Part shown: positions 18,526-26,538 of the stretch, piece after piece
Layout of the letters: each line of letters opens with the position of its first letter
Position numbering within the stretch: the first letter of the stretch is position 1
Source: Ferribacterium limneticum
GTDB lineage: Bacteria > Pseudomonadota > Gammaproteobacteria > Burkholderiales > Rhodocyclaceae
Length of the DNA stretch: 64,000 bases
Assembly: GCF_020510625.1 (NCBI RefSeq)
Contig: NZ_CP075191.1
Location: forward strand, 2,850,001-2,914,000
Reading direction: 5' to 3'
The notes under the pieces: model-generated
Database searches by the model: none
Told to the model about the DNA's origin: nothing
Seen by the model: only the letters and a program-made list of their open reading frames with translations
Position numbers and translations under genes: made by a program

Positions 18526-19007
18526 ACCCCGCCATCCCCGCCCCCTCGCCACGGGCCGGCCTGGTCGATCTGGTCGGCCTGCTGCTCACCGTGCTGGCGC
18601 TGGTCGTCACCTACAAGCTGACCCGGCCGCCACCGGTCATCCCGGTGACCGACCTGCCGGCAGCCACCTGCGATCTGCAACGCGAAACCTGCCACCTGGC
18701 CCTGCCCGGCGGCGGGACGCTGGAACTGCGCGTCGCAGGCCGGCCGGTTCGTCCGAACCAGCCCTTCGTCATCGAAGCCCGCAGTGAAAACACCACCCTG
18801 CATCCACTGGAAGTCGTCATACGGGGCATCGAGGTTGTCATGTCGAACACTGCCAAACCCTTCGAACCCGATGGCCAGGGCGGCTACCGGCTAGAAACCT
18901 CGCTGCCCATCTGCACCGTCAGCCGAATGACCTGGGAAGTCAGCGTGACCCTCGAAGCAGACGGCGAGCATCTGCGCTGGCCCTTGTTTTTTGTGACCGA
19001 GGGCTGA
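18522..19007 (+). CDS. Membrane-anchored periplasmic protein after ftrD
   Basis: 161 aa from a GTG at 18522 that overlaps the ftrD stop (GTGA). One N-terminal membrane helix (LVDLVGLLLTVLALVVTY), then a periplasmic beta-rich domain with paired cysteines (CDLQRETC, and one CTV near the end). It resembles a small immunoglobulin or cupredoxin-like domain but carries no recognisable copper site. The coupling suggests that it is a fifth component of the Ftr system. Function not known. Confidence 0.78.
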   Translation: MNPAIPAPSPRAGLVDLVGLLLTVLALVVTYKLTRPPPVIPVTDLPAATCDLQRETCHLALPGGGTLELRVAGRPVRPNQPFVIEARSENTTLHPLEVVIRGIEVVMSNTAKPFEPDGQGGYRLETSLPICTVSRMTWEVSVTLEADGEHLRWPLFFVTEG

Positions 19008-19065
19008 AGTGCTCAGCTTCAATTCACAACCTGGCAGCCCGCTTCCCACTTCCATTTGATTTCTT

Positions 19066-19152
19066 TCAGCGCTTTGCGAAGTGCTCTGCGGCAAGCTCTA
19101 CCCGGGGATCTTCGGCAATTTCCTTACCCCGGCGCGCCGGAAGCGCTTGCGA
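19066..19152 (-). pseudogene. Severed 3' tail of a second S41 peptidase-like gene
   Basis: Over 120 bases (19047-19166) the sequence aligns without gaps to 22513-22632, the end of the S41 peptidase gene, at about 106/120 identities. On the minus strand the reading frame stays open and gives a 28-residue tail (SQALPARRGKEIAED...LAAEHFAKR, then stop) almost identical to that protein. Most differences are silent or conservative. Everything upstream of this tail is gone. Confidence 0.75.
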
Positions 19153-19519
19153 GACAGGTAATTCAGCAATAACGGGGGGTCAGGCCTCTACTGTTATTCG
19201 CTACTACCATTCGGTCAGATGCCAAAAACAGCCAAAAAACGGCCAGTTTCTCCTTGGCTGGTCTTGCCGCTCAGCCGTCAAAAATCACCTGCCTTGCCGG
19301 GAACGTGTCGGCTGGTTTCTGGTCTGTCATTGAACGTTGAAGTACTGCCCGATACGTTCCGCTGCCTTGGGGTTCCTTGTGCTGCAAGCGGGCCGACCGG
19401 GAGGTTCTGCTTTGCGCCGCTACGACCCAAGACCGTGCGGAAGAGCGGTGTGATTGTTGCTTGTAATTAGACTTGAAGCAGGGCGAGGGCCTTTGGCCTT
19501 CGAAACAGTTGGAGGCGTT
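19153..19519. other. Intergenic region without recognisable gene
   Basis: About 370 bases between the S41 remnant and the FliD-like gene. No convincing ORF with a ribosome binding site, no RNA gene that I recognise. Two GGCTGGT motifs occur near 19256 and 19310. The stretch is less regular than coding DNA and may be a relic of a rearrangement that removed the S41 paralogue. Confidence 0.5.
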
Positions 19520-20518
19520 ATGTCGGTCAATGGAATTAACAGCAACAGTCTCGATTTCTCAAAACTTCTGGGCGGCAAGGCAACGACGCCGGTAGCCGGC
19601 TCGGCTGGAACGGTGGATTTCTCGTCCGCGCTGAAGTTGCAGATGGCCAGTATTGAATCGCAAACGGTCGGTTCGCTGGTTTCGTCCGCGCTGGGCTCTG
19701 GCAAGGCGTCGGGCGGGGCGAACTTCGCCGATATTCTCGGGGCCGGCAACACGGCGGGCACTTCATCTCTGGAGGCCTTGCTGGGCAGCGCCGCCAGCAT
19801 GAGTGGCACGAATGGCGTTTCGGCGGCGGGGCGCAACATGGCGTTGTTCGATCCGGAGTCGGCCTACCGAATGATGACGGACATCAACGCCAAGGCCGTC
19901 GCCTACAAGGCCGAGGCGTCCGAAATGGGCGATATGAAGTCCTACGTTTCGACACTGCAGCAGGAGGCTATCAAGCTCGGCAGCAGCGATGTATCGACCG
20001 GCGGCGAGGATATCCGCGGCCGCGTGCAGGCATTTGCCAATGCCTACAATGGCTGGATGCAGCGCTTCGGCAGCGAGTTGAAGGATGGCGGCATGCTGGC
20101 GGGCACGCAGGCGGCCAAGGTGTCGCAGTGGGAACTGGAGCAGAGCATCGCCAATCCATTCAATGGCGCCAAGGACGGGCTGCACGGCATGGCTGACCTC
20201 GGCCTGAGCATTGATCCGGTGACCAAGCTGGCGACCGTGAATAACGCCCGGCTGGATGCCGCGCTGGCCAACAACAAGACGGCTGCAATGGGCGCGATGC
20301 ACGAATTCACCGCCAATTTCGCCAAGTCGGCTGAGCTGTTGAACTCAGCCGGCAATTTCATTAATAACCGTCTGGACAATCTGTCCCGCGTCATTGGGTA
20401 TATCGACACCAACATGGCGTCCCTGCAGGTCGAATTTGGCCTGGGTGACCCGGCTAAACCGACCGGGCAGCAGGCCAAGGCACTGGCCAATTACAATGCG
20501 ACGCACGGCATTGGATGA
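19520..20518 (+). CDS. FliD C-terminal-like hypothetical protein
   Basis: 332 aa from ATG 19520 (GGAGG five bases upstream); an upstream in-frame start is less likely. Low-complexity Ser/Gly/Ala N-terminal third, then a helical part. The stretches RVQAFANAYNGWMQRFGSEL, ADLGLSIDPVTKLATVNNARLDAAL and NFINNRLDNLSRVIGYIDTNM resemble the C-terminal domain of the flagellar cap protein FliD. There is no signal peptide and there are no cysteines. No other flagellar gene lies in the window, so a flagellar role is uncertain; it could be an orphan flagellin- or cap-like secreted protein. Confidence 0.65.
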   Translation: MSVNGINSNSLDFSKLLGGKATTPVAGSAGTVDFSSALKLQMASIESQTVGSLVSSALGSGKASGGANFADILGAGNTAGTSSLEALLGSAASMSGTNGVSAAGRNMALFDPESAYRMMTDINAKAVAYKAEASEMGDMKSYVSTLQQEAIKLGSSDVSTGGEDIRGRVQAFANAYNGWMQRFGSELKDGGMLAGTQAAKVSQWELEQSIANPFNGAKDGLHGMADLGLSIDPVTKLATVNNARLDAALANNKTAAMGAMHEFTANFAKSAELLNSAGNFINNRLDNLSRVIGYIDTNMASLQVEFGLGDPAKPTGQQAKALANYNATHGIG

Positions 20519-20636
20519 GTTGGCGGTTTTAGCGTGAATGAAGAACAGCAGCCTGACTTGAAAGAAGCCGAGGCTACTGCTCAAACAGGCTGGAAAACAC
20601 GCTGAAAAACGGGCCGTTCAATATCGGCCTGGTACG

Positions 20637-21029
20637 TCAGGCGGCAGCAAAACGGCTGCGTAGATACTTGATGATCTCGCCGGATTCGTACAGCCACTGC
20701 GTGTTGCCGGCCGGATCGGTGATTTTCAGGCAGGGCACTTTTGCCTTGCCGCCACCGTTCACCAGATCATCCCGATTGGCTCCCGGTTGTTGCGCATCCA
20801 GCTTTTGCACGTTGAGCGCCAGACGCCGCATCTCCTGGCGCACCTTGATGCAGAACGGGCAGGTCTTGTACTGATAGAGGACGATGCTGGCGCACTGCTG
20901 ATCGACCTCGGCCTGACTCGCGGCTGGCCGCGACATGCCCTTCGGCCGGGTGACGAATTCGCCGAGCAGCATGAAGGGGCCGAGAATGACACGAAGTGTT
21001 TTGAAGAAAGCTCTGACGACTGTTTTCAT
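20637..21029 (-). CDS. Glutaredoxin family protein with N-terminal anchor
   Basis: 130 aa. A hydrophobic N-terminus (VILGPFMLLGEFV) precedes a glutaredoxin/glutathione-S-transferase N-like thioredoxin fold. Active site YKTCPFCIKV near residue 58, cis-Pro stretch AKVPCLKI and the glutathione-binding ESGEIIKYL. It probably reduces disulfides or handles glutathione adducts at the membrane. The arrangement (anchor plus CPFC) is common in gammaproteobacteria and betaproteobacteria. Single gene, convergent with the FliD-like gene. Confidence 0.88.
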   Translation of the reverse strand: MKTVVRAFFKTLRVILGPFMLLGEFVTRPKGMSRPAASQAEVDQQCASIVLYQYKTCPFCIKVRQEMRRLALNVQKLDAQQPGANRDDLVNGGGKAKVPCLKITDPAGNTQWLYESGEIIKYLRSRFAAA

Positions 21030-21160
21030 GAGTGATGACTTGATTCCGTAAAAAGATGGGCTTAAGGCAGTCTATACGCTATGGAGTTCCTCGCGGCTGA
21101 CGATAACCTGTACAGCGGCAATCGGTGTCACCTCTGATGTCACCAATAAATCGCCCCCCC

Positions 21161-21281
21161 AATTCTGTTCAGTTAAGAGGAAAAACCTTTGAATTGGTCG
21201 TTCCCGCGCAGGCGGGAACCCAGAAATTTCAACGCACTGGATTCCCGCCTGCGCGGGAATGACGCTTAACTGAACGGTATT
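21161..21281. repeat. MITE-like element, copy B (121 bp)
   Basis: Outer arms GTTCAGTTAAG / CTTAACTGAAC, and inner palindromes GTTCCCGCGCAGGCGGGAAC and ATTCCCGCCTGCGCGGGAAT. Same plan and size as copy A at 16170-16293, including the GGAAAAACCTTTGAATT-like segment after the left arm. No ORF of its own. Confidence 0.8.
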
Positions 21282-21420
21282 AGGGTCAGCCGCCTATTGT
21301 TTAATGCCATTATTCGCCGCACGACGCCAGACTTGGCAGCTTGGTTGCAGCGTCGTCATCGGCCTCGGGTTTTCGAGGCATTTTCTGGCCGCCGCAGCCT
21401 GCAATGAACGGGGAAATTTT

Positions 21421-22365
21421 ATGAGCCTGTCGATGGACGAATTCCGCAAGCAGCTTCAGGAAGCCGTACTTGCCGCGCAGGAGAAGGCAAGACGGGCCGG
21501 CCCACAGCCCTGGCACGGCTTCTGGTATCACCGGCCGGACGAGGATTTTCCGCCCCGCAGCGTGCGCCGGCCGGAGGACTATACCGGCGGCGAACACCTG
21601 GCCATCGCCTGCACCCAGACCGAGCTACCGGCCAAGGCCCAGAAGGCGCTGGTAGAGGCCTGGTGCGAGTTCCTGCCGACCCTGAATGGCGTCCGCTATC
21701 TGTGGTTCCAGTCGCGCACGCCGCAGGAACTTTTCGACGCCGCCTGCCGCATCCCGTCGCTCGAAGGCCTTTACGTCAAATGGAGCGGCATCTCCTCGCT
21801 GGCTGCCCTGCCGGCGCTGGGCAGGCTCAAGGCGCTGCATCTTGGCAGTTCGCCCGGCGTGACGAACATCGACGTGCTCGGCGAAATGTCCTCGCTGCGC
21901 TGGCTGGAACTGGACAATCTCAAGGCAATCACCGACCTTTCGCCACTCTCCCCCCTGACGGCGCTTGAAGGCCTCGGCTTTTCCGGCGCCGAAGGCAAAC
22001 GCCAGACGCTCACCACGCTGGCCCCGCTCGCCAACCTTACCCGGCTGCGCTGGCTGCACCTCGGCGCGATTCACGTTGCCGACGGTTCGTTACGCCCGCT
22101 CGGCAATCTGACTGCATTGCGCTGGATCGGACTGGGCAATTTCTTCGACGTCAGTGAATTTGCCTGGCTGGCCGCCGCGCTGCCTGAAGTGACATCGGAC
22201 TGGACGAAACCCTATCTCGACCTGAGCCACCTCGGCATCCGCTGCAAAAAGTGCCGCACGCACGCCATGGTGATGCTGTCCGGCAAGGGGCGCGGCACGA
22301 TCTGCCCGGAATGCGATGCCGCGAAGCTGCAAAAGCAGCTGGCTGCCTTTCTGCCGGCCCCATAG
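21421..22365 (+). CDS. Leucine-rich repeat protein with C-terminal zinc ribbon
   Basis: 314 aa from ATG 21421 (GGGGAAA before it); a longer in-frame extension upstream lacks a ribosome binding site. Residues 100-265 form about seven leucine-rich repeats (LGRLKALHLGSSPGVTNIDV, LSSLRWLELDNLKAITDLSP type). The C-terminal 55 residues have two cysteine pairs, CKKC and CPEC, spaced 20 residues apart, typical of a zinc ribbon. No signal peptide, so probably cytosolic. Partner unknown. Single gene next to a MITE copy. Confidence 0.78.
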   Translation: MSLSMDEFRKQLQEAVLAAQEKARRAGPQPWHGFWYHRPDEDFPPRSVRRPEDYTGGEHLAIACTQTELPAKAQKALVEAWCEFLPTLNGVRYLWFQSRTPQELFDAACRIPSLEGLYVKWSGISSLAALPALGRLKALHLGSSPGVTNIDVLGEMSSLRWLELDNLKAITDLSPLSPLTALEGLGFSGAEGKRQTLTTLAPLANLTRLRWLHLGAIHVADGSLRPLGNLTALRWIGLGNFFDVSEFAWLAAALPEVTSDWTKPYLDLSHLGIRCKKCRTHAMVMLSGKGRGTICPECDAAKLQKQLAAFLPAP

Positions 22366-22531
22366 GCACCTCACCGGCCCCAAGCAGCCGGCGTTCGAGG
22401 CGCTCAAGCGCTAAGGCAACCTGCTACAGCAATGGTCGCCACCCGCGACTGGCGACCTTGCCGCCAGCGCCTTCGTACAGATGCCTGATGATCTCGTGAA
22501 TCGCCCCGTTTTCACTTCCCTTTGTTTTCTT

Positions 22532-23815
22532 TCAGCGCTTTGCGAAGTGCTCGGCGGCAAGCGCTATACAGGGGTCTTCGGCAACCTCCTTACCCCGGCG
22601 CGCCGGAAGCGCTTGCGACACCGTTAAATCAGGGCGGATTCCCTGCTCGGCCCATGACTTGCCCGAGGCCGTGCGCATGACTTCGGTGGTGATTTTGATC
22701 GCACTTTTATCCTTCAAGGGGAGCAGTGTCTGGACACTGCCGATTCCAGCCGTTGTCTGACCGATGACGTAGGCCCGCCCGGCTTCCTGGAGGGCTGCTG
22801 TCGCTGCTTCGGCGCCCGAGGCCGTTCCATGGTTGACCAGGACGACTAACGGAATTTTTTGCGCCGCAGCTCTTAGCAAGGCATTGTCGAAGAGGGGGCG
22901 CGGATCGAAGTTTTTGGAGCTTGCATCCTGCTGGCGAGCACGATACGTTCGCTCCCCCTCGCGGCGGGACGCCATGGTTATCACCGCCGCATCCTCGGGC
23001 AGGAAGCCTGCTGCCAGGGCGATGGCGCCATGAAGCAGGCCGCCGGGGCAGTCGCGCAAGTCGACAACAACGCCTTTCAACGGCCGCAATTGCAGGATCA
23101 GCAGGGCGCGGAGGGCCTCCGCCAGTTCTTCTGCCAGAATGGCGCCCAGCTGCGGAATCCGGATGTAGCCCAGTCGTTCATCGATTACCTTGGCAGTGAT
23201 GCTGGCTTTATGGATGCGCTCCCGCCTGACCTCGTAGCGCACCGCCTCGGACGATTCAGGCAGCATCACTTCGAGCGACGCGACGGACCCCACGGGTCCC
23301 CGCAAGGCCGCGGCCACTTCCGGCAGCGACATGGACGCTGCCGGTTTCCCGTCGATGGCGACGATTTGGGTGCCTGCGCCGATACCTGCTTGGGCGCTGG
23401 GACCGCCGTCAATCACCGAAACGATCTCGGCACCAAGCTCTGACTTTCTAATTTCCAGCCCGATAGCAGCGTCCCCTGGGGAACCCATGAGGGTCTTCAA
23501 TTCCTGGGCGTTCAGATAGGCCGAGTGCGGATCGAGCCCCCCGACCATGGTGCGCAGACAAGCGTCGGCCTGAAACCGGGCCGGCGCCGCAGGAATCAGG
23601 CTTGCTGCGGCGACACACCGGTTTACCGCGGAATTTAAATCGGGAGCGGGATAGTAGCCGTCTCGAATTGCCTGCAGAACGAGCGGCACTCTGGGATCGC
23701 TTCGCAGCCTCTGCATGACGGAACTGACATCCGGCGAGTATTGGGCGACGGCTACCCCGGGGGCCGCCACTACAACAACCGCTGCCCCAATTCCGCAGAT
23801 CTTTTTGAAGGACAT
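22532..23815 (-). CDS. S41-family peptidase homologue lacking the catalytic lysine
   Basis: 427 aa with a signal peptide (IGAAVVVVAAPGVAVA). A PDZ-like domain lies around residues 115-200 and the S41 peptidase fold from 210. The serine motif NHGTASGAE places Ser333. The family's Lys, 25 residues later in GKGxxQ (Ser309/Lys334/Gln338 in CtpB), is replaced by Ile: GIGSVQ gives Ile358 and Gln362. It may therefore be a non-catalytic paralogue or use an altered mechanism. A severed copy of its 3' end lies at 19066-19152. No partner gene nearby. Confidence 0.86.
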   Translation of the reverse strand: MSFKKICGIGAAVVVVAAPGVAVAQYSPDVSSVMQRLRSDPRVPLVLQAIRDGYYPAPDLNSAVNRCVAAASLIPAAPARFQADACLRTMVGGLDPHSAYLNAQELKTLMGSPGDAAIGLEIRKSELGAEIVSVIDGGPSAQAGIGAGTQIVAIDGKPAASMSLPEVAAALRGPVGSVASLEVMLPESSEAVRYEVRRERIHKASITAKVIDERLGYIRIPQLGAILAEELAEALRALLILQLRPLKGVVVDLRDCPGGLLHGAIALAAGFLPEDAAVITMASRREGERTYRARQQDASSKNFDPRPLFDNALLRAAAQKIPLVVLVNHGTASGAEAATAALQEAGRAYVIGQTTAGIGSVQTLLPLKDKSAIKITTEVMRTASGKSWAEQGIRPDLTVSQALPARRGKEVAEDPCIALAAEHFAKR

Positions 23816-24157
23816 CGGCGCGCACCCGAAAAATATGACGTACGGGAGGCTATCACTGAATAGCAGTGCCTACAAATTGGTCAAAGTGGCGGCGAATATT
23901 GGATTTCCGAGCATCTGTGGTCAACGCCGAGGCACAAAATTTCCAGGTGCTCAGCTTCGGAATACGAATGCGTTTCCCCTCTGAGGGAAAATGCTGGAAG
24001 TGTTTCTCAATGCTGACAAAACGCTGCATTTGTCCAACATGAGAAACACTATGCCAGCCAAAACCGGCCTCCCCAGTCCATAGTCATCGAAGTGTCGTTT
24101 TTTCGGTTGCACCCAAGGCCAGCCGTTGCATCTATGGTCGTGGAAGCCGCTCACGCG
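23816..24157. other. Intergenic region with one long inverted repeat
   Basis: About 340 bases upstream of the S41 gene and downstream of the HipA-like gene. No convincing ORF. It contains an inverted repeat AGTGTTTCTCA (23999-24009) / TGAGAAACACT (24040-24050) with a 30-base loop, possibly an operator or RNA hairpin. Promoter elements for the S41 gene were not identified with certainty. Confidence 0.5.
23999..24050. repeat. 11-bp perfect inverted repeat
   Basis: AGTGTTTCTCA and its reverse complement, separated by 30 bases; the flanking bases continue the symmetry imperfectly (ATGCTGACAA against TTGTCCAACA). No T-run follows, so it is not a typical terminator. Could be an operator for the S41 gene. 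Role unknown. Confidence 0.45.
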
Positions 24158-25534
24158 CTACCCCAGCCGCCCAATCCGCTCCCCTGCCATCTGCAAATGC
24201 CTTCCCAGAGCAGAGAGGCATTCGCCAAATCCGACACTGAATCCCGGTTCATTGTTCAGGCCCCCCAGATAGGCTAGTGCCAGTAGCAGAGCCTTGTGCC
24301 ACAGCGCGGTGCTGATCTGACTGTCGAATCCGACAGCGGGCAGTGTGGCAGGGAGTTCGCCGCTGCTGCGTGGGGCGAAGACCATGGGGAGCATGTCGTA
24401 GGCCGGGGCTAGCTGATAGGGGCGGCCGCTGTCGGTAACGAAGGAGAGGTTGCCGGGGTGCATGTCGGTGTTGCCGATCAGTGTGCCGAAGGCGTGCAGC
24501 AAGCAAGCGGCTTCGTGCGCTTGGCTGGTGATGTGGCGCTCGGCGAGCAGGCGGGCGGTGATTGCTGGCCAGCCGCCGCGGCCAAGGCCGATGAATTCGG
24601 CATCCATCGCGCTGAGCGAGATGAGGCCGCGCCGACCGTGCGGGCCGATACGGTCGAAGCGTTCGACTTCGAGAAAGCGTTGCGGGCCGTGATCGAGGAT
24701 GCGCGTGGCGACGGCGGCGATGCCGTTCTCGCGCAACAGCGTGAGTGCGTGGTGCTCGGCCAGCAGCAGGTCGCGCCACCGTTGGGCGATTGGGTTGTCG
24801 GCGCCCGCTTCGACATCAAGCGAAAACTTGACGAGCACGTGGCGCGGGCCGTTGGCGGTTTCGGCATAGGCGCCGAACTTGGGTTGCTCACCACCGGCCG
24901 AAGAAGCCGGGGCTTCGCCGCTGAGCGCTTGCCGGGCTCGTTCGGCGTAAGCGGTGGCGAGCGAGGCTGCCGGCACCGCCACCGGCTCGGGGCGCTGGAT
25001 GAAGTGCTCGCGGCCGGCGTCGCCGAGTATTAGGTTGCCAACAGCATCGTTACCCGGCTGGCTGAGCAGGGCGCGCAGGATGTGCTCTTCCTGCCAGTCG
25101 CCCAGGCGGGGTGGCAGGCCGAGCGATTCAGCCTGAGCGGCGACGAAGGCTCGACCAAGAAAACCTTGCGGCCGCATGTCGTCGAGCCACCAGGGGAAAC
25201 CTTCGCTGTGGCTGGCGCTACCCTCGGCGTTGGTCATCACGTAGCCGGTGGGCTGCACCGGGCTAAGTTGCCCGAGCGCTTCAACCTGGCCTTCAGGCGT
25301 AACACGGTAGATAGGAACATCCAGCATGGCCAGCAAGGGCCGGCGCAGCGCGTAGTGAATAGATCGATAGGGGCCGAAGCGGATAATCTGATTGCCCAGC
25401 GTCTGGATGACACGAGACAGCGTGGCTTGGCTAATACTCGAATTTTCGGCCAACTGCCGTGCTGTTAGCGGGCCGCTAGCAAGTAATGCTCTGACGGTTA
25501 GCGCGTGATTTGCCTGCACTTTGAATCGATTCAT
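24158..25534 (-). CDS. yjjJ: HipA-family kinase, YjjJ-like, with N-terminal HTH
   Basis: 458 aa from ATG 25534; the longer upstream frame has no homologous character and overlaps a divergent gene. The N-terminal winged-helix segment (LTVRALLASGPLTARQLAEN and SISQATLSRVIQTLG) is followed by a HipA kinase domain. Motifs: SSAGGEQPKFGAY (Gly-rich ATP loop) and IGNTDMHPGNLSF (catalytic NxDxHxxN) near residue 380. This is the YjjJ arrangement, where a DNA-binding domain is fused to the kinase. No HipB antitoxin is seen next to it. Target unknown. Confidence 0.87.
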   Translation of the reverse strand: MNRFKVQANHALTVRALLASGPLTARQLAENSSISQATLSRVIQTLGNQIIRFGPYRSIHYALRRPLLAMLDVPIYRVTPEGQVEALGQLSPVQPTGYVMTNAEGSASHSEGFPWWLDDMRPQGFLGRAFVAAQAESLGLPPRLGDWQEEHILRALLSQPGNDAVGNLILGDAGREHFIQRPEPVAVPAASLATAYAERARQALSGEAPASSAGGEQPKFGAYAETANGPRHVLVKFSLDVEAGADNPIAQRWRDLLLAEHHALTLLRENGIAAVATRILDHGPQRFLEVERFDRIGPHGRRGLISLSAMDAEFIGLGRGGWPAITARLLAERHITSQAHEAACLLHAFGTLIGNTDMHPGNLSFVTDSGRPYQLAPAYDMLPMVFAPRSSGELPATLPAVGFDSQISTALWHKALLLALAYLGGLNNEPGFSVGFGECLSALGRHLQMAGERIGRLG

Positions 25535-25706
25535 GAATAGATTGACGAATAGATCATAGTCAAAGTAACGCAGATTGGCTATCGCTAAAACAGGGATATG
25601 CAACCCATTGGTCTCGCCTGCCAATTGACAATTTGACCAGCATTCAGGCTTTCTCCGCCCCCGCCCTTCTGCGAAAATCCCGGCTTTTCCAGCCCTCAGC
25701 CCAACC

Positions 25707-26087
25707 ATGATCCAAGGCCAATTCCGTTCGTCCATCCTGCAGGTGCCGGCAGAGGTGACGCCGCTCAAGTTCCGAGGCTATCTACGCAAGGAGATCGAGA
25801 CGGTGCAGGCGACGGCGCAGAACGAGGAGGACATCATCGTTGTCCGCTTGTTCGTGCTGGAAAAGGTGCTGTTCGGACTGGGACCGAAGAAGGTCGACAG
25901 CATCCTGCAGGGCGTTGTCGGGAAATGCCCGAACATTCAGCGTATCGAACTGGAGGCACTGGTACGGCCTTTGACTCTGGATGAAATGCAGGAAGCCGCC
26001 GATGAGGCGCAGGAAACGCTGCAGGCGCTGAGTCATCGGGTGATGGCTTCGGGTGGCAAGCTGGGGCCGGCTACTGGCGGGAATTAA
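25707..26087 (+). CDS. Hypothetical protein
   Basis: 126 aa from ATG 25707. Not recognised. Mixed alpha/beta, soluble (FRGYLRKEIETVQATAQNEE, VVRLFVLEKVLFGLGPKKVD). A helical acidic tail (DEMQEAADEAQETLQALSH). Divergent from yjjJ and convergent with the HEPN protein gene. No motif allows a functional call. Confidence 0.65.
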   Translation: MIQGQFRSSILQVPAEVTPLKFRGYLRKEIETVQATAQNEEDIIVVRLFVLEKVLFGLGPKKVDSILQGVVGKCPNIQRIELEALVRPLTLDEMQEAADEAQETLQALSHRVMASGGKLGPATGGN

Positions 26088-26118
26088 TCTGCAGTAAACA
26101 AGGTTTATCCGGAGCGAC

Positions 26119-26538
26119 TCAGTTTTCGATCAGCTTGCCAGCGTCGGCAATCAGCCCGGCCACCAGCGTGCACAACTCCGTGATGGTGGATTCTTCAACA
26201 TCGAGAAAACCTTCGTACTCGGCAAGATTCCGTTTCTGGTGGGCGCTATCCAGAATGCGCCATTGAATCGCCGACCAGCCGAGGGTGTGGGGCAAGCACT
26301 GGAAGACGGTATAACGGTTTTCGCTGCGGTAGCCGTGCCAGCGCAAGGCGGCGAGTGCTGCCGCATGGGCGGCGTTATAGGCGCTGGTGAAACGGCCTTC
26401 GGCGGAAAGATTACCGAGTTGGGCGTCGTTCAATCGGGTACGTGCCATGGCCAGCATTCGCCTGGCTTCGGCTTCGTTGCGCGGCTCGGCTTTGAGCTGA
26501 CCGATGCGAACCAGATTATCCAGCGCTGGCTGGCTCAA
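26119..26538 (-). CDS. HEPN-domain protein
   Basis: 139 aa, all-helical. HEPN family: AEGRFTSAYNAAHAAALAALRWHGYRS, then SAHQKRNLAEYEGFL, which fits the conserved RNxAEY motif of the SAV_6107-like HEPN group. Many HEPN proteins are RNases that act as toxins with an MNT nucleotidyltransferase partner. The partner gene is immediately upstream, overlapping by 23 bases. The canonical Rx4-6H motif is not clearly seen, so catalytic activity is uncertain. Confidence 0.8.
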   Translation of the reverse strand: MSQPALDNLVRIGQLKAEPRNEAEARRMLAMARTRLNDAQLGNLSAEGRFTSAYNAAHAAALAALRWHGYRSENRYTVFQCLPHTLGWSAIQWRILDSAHQKRNLAEYEGFLDVEESTITELCTLVAGLIADAGKLIEN

